Shown here in pieces: positions 39,982 to 47,105 of a stretch of 47,218 nucleotides of DNA. How positions within the stretch are numbered: position 1 is the stretch's first letter; each line of letters starts with the position of its first letter. The translations under genes were made by a program, and so were the position numbers. The notes under the pieces are model-generated. The model had not been told where the DNA came from, made no database searches, and worked only from the letters and a program-made list of their open reading frames with translations. This stretch comes from Treponema sp. (GTDB lineage: Bacteria; Spirochaetota; Spirochaetia; Treponematales; Treponemataceae), in the NCBI GenBank assembly GCA_016290335.1, contig JAEETM010000023.1, positions 1 through 47,218 on the forward strand, in the 5' to 3' direction.

Positions 39982-41250
39982 CTAGAACAGTCTCATCAAA
40001 TCTTCAATAGTCTCTCTGCGACGTATAAGTTTCAGACTTCCATCCTTGCAAACAAGGACTTCGGCTGGGCGAGGGCGGCTGTTGTAGGTTGAGCACATAC
40101 TCCAACCGTAAGCGCCTGTGTCGAGGATGCAGGCTAAGTCTCCGCGCTGGATTTTTGGTAAAGGTCTTTCCTTAGCAAGAATGTCTCCGCTTTCGCAAAT
40201 GTTACCGGTAACAGTCTGTTCAGTAAGAGCATCACGGGCAACAACTTTATCATCGCGAATTACTTCAACGTCGTGCCAGCTGTCATACATACTTGGGCGA
40301 ACAAGAACATTCATTCCAATATCGGTGCCGGCATAAATCTTTCCGTTGTTCTGTTTTACTGCATGAACACGTCCTAAAATTACGCTGCCTTCTGCAACAC
40401 AGAATCGACCAGGTTCCGATTTGAATAAAGGAGTGCTGCCATATTCGGCAACAAAGCTGTCCAGAATCGGTTCAAGGCGGGCAATAAAATCCTGCATAGG
40501 AAAATCTTTTTCATCATCAAGCTTGTGATACGGAATACCATAACCGCCGCCAAAATCAATAAACTCAAGATTCTTAAAGCCCTTTGCAATTCGCAGAAGA
40601 TTTGTGACTGCATCCAAATAAGGCTGAGGGTCCATAAAAAGAGAACCGATGTGCTGGTTGATTCCAGCAATTGTCAGATTATATTTTTTGATTATCTCAA
40701 AAATCTGTGGGATATCATCCTCTGGAATACCGAACTTTGTTTTCTTTCCACCGGTTACAACCTTTTCGCAATGTCCAGCTCCAACGCCAGGATTAATGCG
40801 GACAGCACAGCGGCGGCTTCTATCATCAGATGATAGCCCAAGCTTATTGCAAACCTCGCCATAAAGCTCCAGCTGCTCAAGACTGTCCAGGCTTGTCATA
40901 ACTCCGTTGTGAATTGCAAACTCAAGCTCTTCGGCAGCAACATTGTTTGGTACAAAGAAAATCCTGTCCTCCGGGAAACCAGCTGCAAGAAGCATTTCAA
41001 TTTCACCAACACTCATTGCATCACAGTTCAAGCCTTCTTCCAGAGCGAGCCTTAAAATGTTGATGTTTGTGTTTGCCTTTACAGAATAATTTGCCGTGTA
41101 AGGATATTTTGTAATAACCTGACTTACCTTGTGCATACGGTCGCGAAGAATATCTTCGTTGTAAACGTAAACCGGAGTGCCGTATTCAGCGGCAATTTTT
41201 TCCGGAGAGTTTCCTTTAAAAAACTCTACAGCTTCAATAAATGAGTTCAT
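39982..41250 (-). CDS. lysA: diaminopimelate decarboxylase
   Basis: A PLP enzyme that converts meso-diaminopimelate to lysine, 422 residues. PLP-binding Lys58 is in NYSVKAN; HIGSLF, FIDFGGGYGIPY, EPGRFCVAEG and CESGDILAKERPLP (second active-site Cys and Asp of the partner subunit) and DTGAYGWSMCSTYNSRPRPAEV follow in the family order. AGGAGG lies 6 nt upstream. It is 8 nt after ddh in the same direction, so it is the last gene of the TrmB-ddh-lysA cluster. Confidence 0.97.
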   Translation of the reverse strand: MNSFIEAVEFFKGNSPEKIAAEYGTPVYVYNEDILRDRMHKVSQVITKYPYTANYSVKANTNINILRLALEEGLNCDAMSVGEIEMLLAAGFPEDRIFFVPNNVAAEELEFAIHNGVMTSLDSLEQLELYGEVCNKLGLSSDDRSRRCAVRINPGVGAGHCEKVVTGGKKTKFGIPEDDIPQIFEIIKKYNLTIAGINQHIGSLFMDPQPYLDAVTNLLRIAKGFKNLEFIDFGGGYGIPYHKLDDEKDFPMQDFIARLEPILDSFVAEYGSTPLFKSEPGRFCVAEGSVILGRVHAVKQNNGKIYAGTDIGMNVLVRPSMYDSWHDVEVIRDDKVVARDALTEQTVTGNICESGDILAKERPLPKIQRGDLACILDTGAYGWSMCSTYNSRPRPAEVLVCKDGSLKLIRRRETIEDLMRLF

Positions 41251-41258
41251 AAATCCTC

Positions 41259-42248
41259 CTAGAGTAAGTGTGCCCTGATTTCGTCACCGGAAAGCGGGCT
41301 AAGATAAGCTGGTGCTACATCAAACACAGTCTTACAACCTGTCTGACCTTCCTTGTTCATTTTGTAAATTGCGCGGGCAAATGCAGCAATTACGCTTGCA
41401 GTAAATGCCGGATTTGAATCGAGCTTGAGATTATATTCGATGATGTTGTTGTATTCTTTGTCCCAACCGGTTTTTCCAGAACGGAATACAAAACCGCCGT
41501 GTGGAATACCTGAATGGTCGCGGTTCAATTCTTCCTGGCTGATGAAGTGAACGGTTGTGTCGTAATCAGCAAAGTAGTTAGGCATCTCTTTGATTTCTTT
41601 TTCAATGCGGGCCAGATCATCCTTTGTAGCTCCATCTTCGGCAACAACAAAACATTCACGTGTGTGTTTCTGACGAGTTGTCAAATCTGGATTTTCTCCG
41701 GCACGTACTGACTTGAGTGCTCTGTCAACAGGAATTGTATACTGCTTTGCATCCTTTACACCTTTAATTCGGCGGATTGCATCTGAGTGTCCCTGAGAAA
41801 CACCCTTACCCCAGAAGGTGTAATCTTTGCCATCGGGTAAAATGCAGTTTGCATAAAGACGTGCAAGGCTGAACATTCCTGGATCCCAACCGCAACTGAT
41901 TAAAGCAATGTGTCCGTTGTCCTTTGCAGCTTTATCAACGTTGGCAAAATGCTCCGGGATTTTTGCGTGTGTGTCGAAGCTGTCGATTACGTTGAAATAT
42001 TTTGCATATTCAGGTGTCTGTTTTGGAAGATCTGTTGCACTTCCTCCGCAGATAACGAGCACGTCAATTTCAGATTTGTGAGCTTCAATTTCGCTTACGT
42101 TGTAAACTGGAACTCCAGCTGTCAACAACTTTAATGATGATGGATCGCGGCGAGTGAATACTGCAGCGAGCTCCATATCGGGATTATTTTTTACAGCGCA
42201 CTCAACGCCTTTTCCCAAATTACCATAACCTAAAATACCAATTTTCAT
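41259..42248 (-). CDS. ddh: meso-diaminopimelate dehydrogenase
   Basis: NADPH-dependent single-step amination of tetrahydrodipicolinate to meso-diaminopimelate, the short route to lysine and peptidoglycan precursors. 329 residues with IGILGYGNLGKGVE at the start, VFTRRDP, VLVICGGSATDLP, SCGWDPGMFSLARL and FWGKGVSQGHSDAIRRI, all typical of Ddh. GGAGG precedes the start. The pairing with lysA confirms the pathway. It follows the TrmB gene by 66 nt with a palindromic element between. Confidence 0.96.
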   Translation of the reverse strand: MKIGILGYGNLGKGVECAVKNNPDMELAAVFTRRDPSSLKLLTAGVPVYNVSEIEAHKSEIDVLVICGGSATDLPKQTPEYAKYFNVIDSFDTHAKIPEHFANVDKAAKDNGHIALISCGWDPGMFSLARLYANCILPDGKDYTFWGKGVSQGHSDAIRRIKGVKDAKQYTIPVDRALKSVRAGENPDLTTRQKHTRECFVVAEDGATKDDLARIEKEIKEMPNYFADYDTTVHFISQEELNRDHSGIPHGGFVFRSGKTGWDKEYNNIIEYNLKLDSNPAFTASVIAAFARAIYKMNKEGQTGCKTVFDVAPAYLSPLSGDEIRAHLL

Positions 42249-42286
42249 TTTGTATCCTCCTGTGTTTAAAACATAAATGTTTCATT

Positions 42287-42315
42287 TGTCATTGTCGGAT
42301 TTAATCCGGCAATCT
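42287..42315 (-). repeat. solo palindromic element overlapping the TrmB stop codon
   Basis: On the minus strand AGATTGCCGGA-TTAAA-TCCGACAATGACA, with one mismatch in the stem. Its first A is the last base of the TrmB gene's TAA, in the same orientation relative to the gene as the copies after 9389 and 17800. It lies in the TrmB-ddh intergenic gap. Confidence 0.8.
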
Positions 42316-43091
42316 TATTTATCCAAAAGTGTTATTTTATTTTTTAACGCTTCCTTCATTATACTGATTAAATGCGGCTGACCCGAATACAAACAGTTGT
42401 CTGATTCCAAACCAGTAACCTCGCCGGTGAGCACATATTTTGAATCGGAAATTAAACGCAGCTGTCCTTTTTGCAATTCTGTGATGTAAAGAACTGATTC
42501 GCCTTTCTGTGATTTCTTGCTCACATTTTTTCCATCGCCTTTGCCATCATTTTTTCCGCTGTTTTTCACTTTTATTCCGGCAAGCTTTGATGTTCCGTCT
42601 TTTTCAAGAATATCTTTGTCGGTTAGAATTACAACTTTTTTTCCGTTGTTAGTCAAGACTTCCAACTGATTTTTGTATTTTAAAATCAAAGGACTTTCTG
42701 CCATGATGTAAAGCCGCAAATCTGTAGAAGTTATAAGCTCTGTGATTTTGTCTTTTATATGGCGGCTTCCTTTTATGGTGATGTAACCGGTTTCCTGCTC
42801 TACAGGCTTTGGTGCATGCTGGATGATGAAGTCAGCCTTTTTTTCTAATTCCTTGAGCGTGTTGTGAAGAAAAACTTCAACCTTTACCGGTACAAACTTT
42901 GAGGCTTCTCCCTGCATCGTGTAGGCGGCGCCTTTTTCTACAAGTGTGGCCAACGAATTGTAAACGTTCGAACGCGAAATACCAGTTTCTTTTGCAATTT
43001 CATAGCCGGTCATAGCGCCGTGAGAAAGTAGTGTGATGTAGATAGTTGCTTCAATCCTGGTGAGACCGAAGCTGTTCAAGTTATCAATCAT
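42315..43091 (-). CDS. TrmB-family transcriptional regulator
   Basis: 258 residues. The N-terminal winged helix is FGLTRIEATIYITLLSHGAMTGYEIAKETGISRSNVYNSLATLVEKG in recognisable pieces (TGYEIAKETGISRSNVY is the recognition region), followed by a coiled linker and a PLD-like C-terminal domain (about 95-258) as in TrmB proteins. A low-complexity Lys/Gly/Asn stretch (about 178-198, KNSGKNDGKGDGKNVSKKS) interrupts the effector domain. The start codon has no ribosome binding site, and a consensus promoter places +1 on its A, so the mRNA is probably leaderless. It lies upstream of ddh-lysA in the same direction, so control of lysine synthesis is plausible but not shown. Confidence 0.88.
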   Translation of the reverse strand: MIDNLNSFGLTRIEATIYITLLSHGAMTGYEIAKETGISRSNVYNSLATLVEKGAAYTMQGEASKFVPVKVEVFLHNTLKELEKKADFIIQHAPKPVEQETGYITIKGSRHIKDKITELITSTDLRLYIMAESPLILKYKNQLEVLTNNGKKVVILTDKDILEKDGTSKLAGIKVKNSGKNDGKGDGKNVSKKSQKGESVLYITELQKGQLRLISDSKYVLTGEVTGLESDNCLYSGQPHLISIMKEALKNKITLLDK

Positions 43092-43126
43092 AGTATAATA
43101 GTAGTACTAAATAGGAACACTGTCAA
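43091..43126 (-). promoter_or_regulatory. consensus promoter giving a leaderless TrmB mRNA
   Basis: Minus strand: TTGACA (43126-43121), 17-bp spacer, TACTAT (43103-43098), then 6 nt to the ATG at 43091, so +1 equals the A of ATG. A palindrome TAGTACTA spans the upstream edge of the -10, a likely autoregulatory site. Confidence 0.7.
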
Positions 43127-43179
43127 TAACCCGAGTAAACGCATTATAAATACTTAAAACTAAAAAATGGCTCCCGGTC

Positions 43180-43296
43180 GTGATTCATAGGGCAAAATCG
43201 CGCAATATTGCGCTAGACGCTGCATGTGGTATAGGAACTATTTTAATGCCGCTCTCGCGGCATCCACATGCAGAGTCTTTTTGCCCTATGTCTCAC
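43180..43296. repeat. structured three-way-junction element (cruciform or ncRNA candidate)
   Basis: Outer stem CATAGGGCAAAA (43186-43197)/TTTTGCCCTATG (43279-43290), extended by GTGA/TCAC beyond a small bulge. Inside lie the perfect palindrome GCGCAATATTGCGC (43200-43213) and a 15-bp stem with one mismatch (43215-43229/43264-43278) capped by ATGCCGC-TCTC-GCGGCAT (43246-43263). It lies between the end of the histidine kinase gene and the TrmB promoter. Confidence 0.75.
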
Positions 43297-43346
43297 TCCC
43301 TCGCGCCAACTTTTACGTGAATAATTTATAATGTGTTAACTCTAAC

Positions 43347-44414
43347 TTACAATATATCCGGAATTGTAACCGCAAAAATTGTTTTCTTATTACCACTGAT
43401 TACACTTACCTCACCGCGGTGGAGGGTGACAATTTTCTTAACCACTGCCAAACCAATTCCGCTGCCTTTGGTGGAGTGGGATTCATCGGCCTGGTAGAAC
43501 TTATTGAAAATGTGCTTTTGACTGTAGGGAGAGATTTCGCTGCCAGTGTTAGCAATACTAACAATTGTTGAACGCTCCTTACGTTTTATGCTAACGGAAA
43601 CTGTTTTGTTAATCGGAGTATATTTGATTGCGTTGTCTAAGAGATTTATCCAAACCTGCTTAAGCAATTCTTCGTTTGCGCGAATATAAAACTCATCAAA
43701 ATCCAGCTGAAGATTTATTTTTTTGTTTTCCCATTTATCTTCGAAAAGGAGGATAGAGTTGCGCAGCTGTTCAGAAAGATTGAACTTTGTTACGTTTGTA
43801 AGAATTGTCTGATTTTCAATTTTAATCAGATTAAGAACACTCAGTGCTAAATCAGAAAGTCGAATAGATTCCTGCTCAATGATATTTAAATATTCAATTT
43901 GAGTTTCTGGCGGAAGGTTTCCTTTTTTAAGTAGCTTTGCAAAGCCGGCAATGGAAACAATTGGTGTTTTGAACTCGTGGGAAAAATTATTGATAAAGTC
44001 GTTGTTCAAGGTGTCTGTGTGTTCAAGCTCCGAAGCCATCTGGTTAAAGCTGTTAGTAAAATCGCCAACGGCTTCGAACCAGTTTTCCTGCTTTCCAAAA
44101 TCAAGGCGTTCCTTGTAGTTACCCTTGGCTAACTCATCCATGCTTTTTATAACCTTATGGATTGGAGAAATGATTGTGTGCGTGTACAAAAGTGAAAGTG
44201 CATAACCAACAATAAAACTTGTAATAAACAGGATGATGACGAGTACTCGGTTGTTAATGTCCATTGATTTGTATATTTCGTTAAGATTGATTTTAAGCGC
44301 ATAACGGAACAAAACATACATGATTGAAAACATCACAGCAAAAACCAGAAAAGCTGCGAGCGAAAGAAGGAACGTCATCTGAATAAAAGTTTTTTTTGGT
44401 TTTGGTGCTTTCAT
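43347..44414 (-). CDS. sensor histidine kinase
   Basis: 355 residues. Two membrane helices (about 12-36 and 56-78) with only about 20 residues between them, so there is no real external sensor domain. A HAMP domain follows (TIISPIHKVIKSMDELAKGNY), then HisKA with NNFSHEFKTPI (phospho-acceptor His146), and HATPase_c with LLDNAIKYTP (N box), IFNKFYQADESHSTKGSGIGLAVVKKIV (F, G2 boxes). It probably senses within the membrane. The ATG overlaps the stop of the response regulator gene (TAATG), so the two are co-translated. Confidence 0.95.
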   Translation of the reverse strand: MKAPKPKKTFIQMTFLLSLAAFLVFAVMFSIMYVLFRYALKINLNEIYKSMDINNRVLVIILFITSFIVGYALSLLYTHTIISPIHKVIKSMDELAKGNYKERLDFGKQENWFEAVGDFTNSFNQMASELEHTDTLNNDFINNFSHEFKTPIVSIAGFAKLLKKGNLPPETQIEYLNIIEQESIRLSDLALSVLNLIKIENQTILTNVTKFNLSEQLRNSILLFEDKWENKKINLQLDFDEFYIRANEELLKQVWINLLDNAIKYTPINKTVSVSIKRKERSTIVSIANTGSEISPYSQKHIFNKFYQADESHSTKGSGIGLAVVKKIVTLHRGEVSVISGNKKTIFAVTIPDIL

Positions 44415-45085
44415 TATTTTTTTACCGCCTTGTATCCCAAACCTCGAATTGCTTCAATCTGAAACTCGTTCCAGCCTTCAAAGCGTTTTCGTAATCTTCC
44501 AATATGAACTGTTAGTGATTCCCAACCGGTTTCTGAATCTGCACCCCAAATCTCGTCCATCAACTGAATGCGGGTAAAAATCTTTCCCGGGTAAGAAAGC
44601 AGTTTGTACAAGAGCAGGAACTCTTTTTGTGGCAGCTCCTGGGTTTCTCCATTTTTCGTTACAGTCATAGAATCATAATCGATTGTGACATCATCAATAA
44701 CTATCTGATGTTCGCTTGCAATTTTCGCACGTCTGAGCAGAGCCTTAATCCTAAGCAGCATTTCTTCTTCGTCAATCGGCTTTGTCATGTAATCATCCGT
44801 ACCCACAAGAAAACCTTTATGTTTATCTGCCGGCTGCTGCTTTGCCGAAATCATCAGGATTGGAAGATTGTTATCCTGTTCGCGCAACAGCTTGGTAAAC
44901 TCGTAACCGTTAAGCTTAGGCATCATTATATCGAGCACTACTAAATCAATGTGCTCCTTATCCATTACCGAAAGAGCATCTTCTCCATCTGTAGCCGTAA
45001 AAACCGTGTAATGCTCTGCGGTCAAAACAGCCTGCAACAGCTTGCGAATATTTTTATCATCATCAACAACAAGAATATGAAACAT
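44414..45085 (-). CDS. OmpR-family response regulator
   Basis: 223 residues. The receiver domain has the acidic pocket ILVVDDD, phospho-acceptor Asp52 (LVVLDIMMP), Ser in MISAK and Lys in TKPI. The C-terminal winged helix ends with SETGWESLTVHIGRLRKRFE and IRGLGYKAV, as in OmpR/PhoB. It forms a two-component system with the overlapping kinase gene. No Shine-Dalgarno precedes the ATG; the -10 TATAGT lies exactly 6 nt upstream, predicting a leaderless mRNA. Targets are unknown. Confidence 0.96.
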   Translation of the reverse strand: MFHILVVDDDKNIRKLLQAVLTAEHYTVFTATDGEDALSVMDKEHIDLVVLDIMMPKLNGYEFTKLLREQDNNLPILMISAKQQPADKHKGFLVGTDDYMTKPIDEEEMLLRIKALLRRAKIASEHQIVIDDVTIDYDSMTVTKNGETQELPQKEFLLLYKLLSYPGKIFTRIQLMDEIWGADSETGWESLTVHIGRLRKRFEGWNEFQIEAIRGLGYKAVKK

Positions 45086-45120
45086 ACTAATACTATACGA
45101 TGAAACGCGAGATTTTTAAA
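45085..45120 (-). promoter_or_regulatory. promoter giving a leaderless response-regulator mRNA
   Basis: Minus strand: TTTAAA (45120-45115), 17-bp spacer, TATAGT (45097-45092), then 6 nt to the ATG at 45085. The -35 is weak, as expected of an activated promoter. Confidence 0.5.
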
Positions 45121-45258
45121 GGGTAGAAAAATAAGTAATTTGCCGAAGAGACTTTATAAAAATGGATTATACCTGGAATTAAAATTCAACTACAACTTTA
45201 ATGTTATTTTTTTTAATCAGGTTTATATTTAAATCATATTAGAAAGAGAGGTAGAAAT

Positions 45259-45837
45259 ATGACTTTACAGAAAGCGATGAGAGTTAGGGCAGAATTAAAA
45301 AAGATGTCTGCGGCTTTGATGGATTTACTTAAGAGAGTTCCTATTCAGGTTTCTTATGAAAAAGAAAAACCGTCTGAAGAAAAACTTGTGGAAAAACGTG
45401 AAGAAAAAATTTCAAGACTTGATGGTTGCACTTATGAAGAAGTTGTACAGAAATTAATTTCTATTACTGATGCAATTTATGAATTAAATGTTGCGATTGA
45501 AAAAGCAAACAGAAACGGACATGAACTTTTGTATAAGGAAGGTGCATTAAAAGCAAAAATTAAATTTGTAAATTATTTAATAGCAGAGGAACGAAATATA
45601 ACTGCGGAATCTTATACAATAGAGTCTGATTATGAGCATCCTGATTCCAATGGAAATTTTAAAAGAATCCGGGTTCCTTTATACTCATATTCTTTGCTCA
45701 AACCGGATGCACTTGGTTCTTCATTAACAAAAGTTCAAAAGTCTCTTGTTCGTGAACTTGAGTCTGTAAGGGATGAGCTTGCAGCCTTTAATGCTCGAGC
45801 AACAGTTGATTATGAAGTTCCAGAAGGTCTTTTATAA
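45259..45837 (+). CDS. helical coiled-coil protein, DIP1984/DUF6847-like
   Basis: 192 residues, largely helical and charged. The beginning TLQKAMRVRAELKKMSAALMDLL, the middle YEEVVQKLISITDAIYELNVAIEKANRNG and a C-terminal helix before a short tail fit my memory of the DIP1984-type family of uncharacterised proteins, which form long antiparallel helices. No catalytic or binding motif is seen. AGAGAGGT gives the ribosome binding site. It stands alone, divergent from the two-component operon. The function is unknown. Confidence 0.7.
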   Translation: MTLQKAMRVRAELKKMSAALMDLLKRVPIQVSYEKEKPSEEKLVEKREEKISRLDGCTYEEVVQKLISITDAIYELNVAIEKANRNGHELLYKEGALKAKIKFVNYLIAEERNITAESYTIESDYEHPDSNGNFKRIRVPLYSYSLLKPDALGSSLTKVQKSLVRELESVRDELAAFNARATVDYEVPEGLL

Positions 45838-46325
45838 GATCTTTTAGAATAGGATATGGTTTGTGTCCAAATCAGCAGGGAGGAGGACTGTCAGGTTTTT
45901 TTGTCTGTGTGGATTTCTACGCAGACAAAGATTTTTGAATCTAAAAAACATTCCTGCTCTATTACAGAATCTTCACAAGAGAAGATTCGACAAAGAACCC
46001 AATCTGCTGTCAATGCATTTTTTAGCAGTTACTGAAAGTTAGTTTTGTTTGTAGCGGACTGGATTCGAGTTGTGTCATATAAAAATATAACACTTCAAAA
46101 TTATAACATCCTTTTCGGATCGGTTATGCTTTTGGGTTTGGATGATTTATAAAAATTGACAACAATTATAACAATGTAATTTTATAACATTGTATTTTGT
46201 GTTTTTTAGAGAACTATATCCGGGATTGGCAGTTTCCATTTGGTTTCTGCCAATCTTTGTTTTAAATACAAAAAGCACTATAATTATTTTACCGGTGTTT
46301 GAATAAAAACAGGAGCGCAGCAAAA
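45838..46325. other. 488-nt intergenic region with several hairpins
   Basis: No convincing gene. Structures: an 11-bp hairpin (45900-45910/45919-45929, TTTGTCTGTGT/ACGCAGACAAA) enclosed by AGCAGG/CCTGCT (45874-45879/45953-45958), an 8-bp hairpin GAATCTTC/GAAGATTC (45967-45974/45981-45988) and CTGCT/AGCAG (46004-46008/46024-46028). Four TATAACA copies lie at about 46086, 46102, 46167 and 46183, two of them within ACAATGT…ACATTGT. A 59-codon frame (45856-46035) crosses the hairpins but lacks a good ribosome binding site. The order of hairpins suggests a small RNA. Confidence 0.4.
46224..46262 (+). terminator. hairpin terminator upstream of the HAD gene
   Basis: GATTGGCAG (46224-46232) pairs with CTGCCAATC (46247-46255), followed by TTTGTTTT. 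It would end any transcript from the preceding 400 nt. Confidence 0.7.
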
Positions 46326-47045
46326 ATGTCAAATCTTAAAAACATAAAATTATTCGTGTTTGATCTTGGCGGAACTTTGATGGAGTACAAGGGGATGCAT
46401 CTGAGCTGGTCGGGATATTACAAAGGTGCGTTTGAATATGTAAATAATTTTTATTCGCTTGGGCTTTCAGAAAATCAGATTGAGGCATCGGTCGAGATTT
46501 TTAAAAACTATAATCCTATGGAAAAACCGCGTGAAAAAGAAATTGAACCGGAAATTATTTTTGAAGATATTATCAAAGGATGGAATACAAACCTTCCTGT
46601 GAGCAAAATCATCCAGGCTTTTTTTGATTCACTTAATCTTGAACCGATCATTTATGATGATTCAATTCCCGCCTTATCTCAGTTAAAAAAAGCAGGTTAT
46701 AAAATTGCAGCCATGACTGATGTTGCAACAGGGATGCCGGACGACCTCCACAAAAATTATGTAACACCGCTTTTGGCATATTTTGATTTGTATGTTTCGT
46801 CTCTTTCCTGTGGCTACAAAAAACCAAATCCAAAAGGTCTGCAGGAGATTTCACAAAAGCTTGGAATTGCTCCTGAAAACATGGTTATGACTGGTGACAC
46901 TTTCCGCGATATTCAGGCTGCAAAAAACACTGGCTGCCGTTCAATTTTGATGAATCGTTCTGGCAAAAAGCCTCAGCAGCTTAATCAGGATTTTACAGTA
47001 ACAAATGCACTTGAGATTTTAAAGCTGCCCGGTATAGTGGTATAG
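46326..47045 (+). CDS. HAD-superfamily hydrolase-like protein
   Basis: 239 residues. Motif I is FDLGGTL (D13), motif II MTDVATG, motif III Lys in GYKKPNP and motif IV GDTFRDIQAAKNTG, the subfamily IA layout with a helical cap between I and II. The second Asp of motif I (D-x-D), the usual acid/base of phosphatases, is Gly here, so standard phosphatase chemistry is uncertain. The ATG at 46326 has AGGAG 10 nt upstream; a TTG at 46299 would add nine residues. The substrate is unknown. It ends in a short TAGTGGTATAG repeat region. Confidence 0.85.
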   Translation: MSNLKNIKLFVFDLGGTLMEYKGMHLSWSGYYKGAFEYVNNFYSLGLSENQIEASVEIFKNYNPMEKPREKEIEPEIIFEDIIKGWNTNLPVSKIIQAFFDSLNLEPIIYDDSIPALSQLKKAGYKIAAMTDVATGMPDDLHKNYVTPLLAYFDLYVSSLSCGYKKPNPKGLQEISQKLGIAPENMVMTGDTFRDIQAAKNTGCRSILMNRSGKKPQQLNQDFTVTNALEILKLPGIVV

Positions 47046-47063
47046 TGATCTAGTGGTATAGAG
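47036..47063 (+). repeat. short GTATAGTG direct repeats
   Basis: GTATAGTG occurs twice, followed by TAGTGGTATAGAG: about three imperfect copies of TAGTGGTATAG around the HAD stop codon. Confidence 0.5.
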
Positions 47064-47092
47064 TAATGTTTTCAGTTTCCCTGATTTTATGG

Positions 47093-47105
47093 TAAAATAT
47101 CCTCA
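47093..47105 (+). promoter_or_regulatory. -10 element predicting a leaderless transcript
   Basis: TAAAAT (47093-47098) followed by 6 nt and the ATG at 47105. No Shine-Dalgarno; the -35 is weak (TTTCAG, 47070-47075). Confidence 0.4.

Noticed and set aside
42960..42975. GTTCGAAC-like sequences resembling tRNA T-loops
   Set aside because: It is inside the TrmB coding sequence with no acceptor or anticodon stems around it; no tRNA found in the window.
43186..43290. Known riboswitch class in the three-way-junction element
   Set aside because: It lies well upstream of the TrmB ATG, beyond the mapped promoter, and no known aptamer core was recognised.
45856..46035. 59-codon open frame in the large intergenic gap
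   Set aside because: No good ribosome binding site, no recognisable motif, and the frame runs through strong hairpins; kept only as a note.
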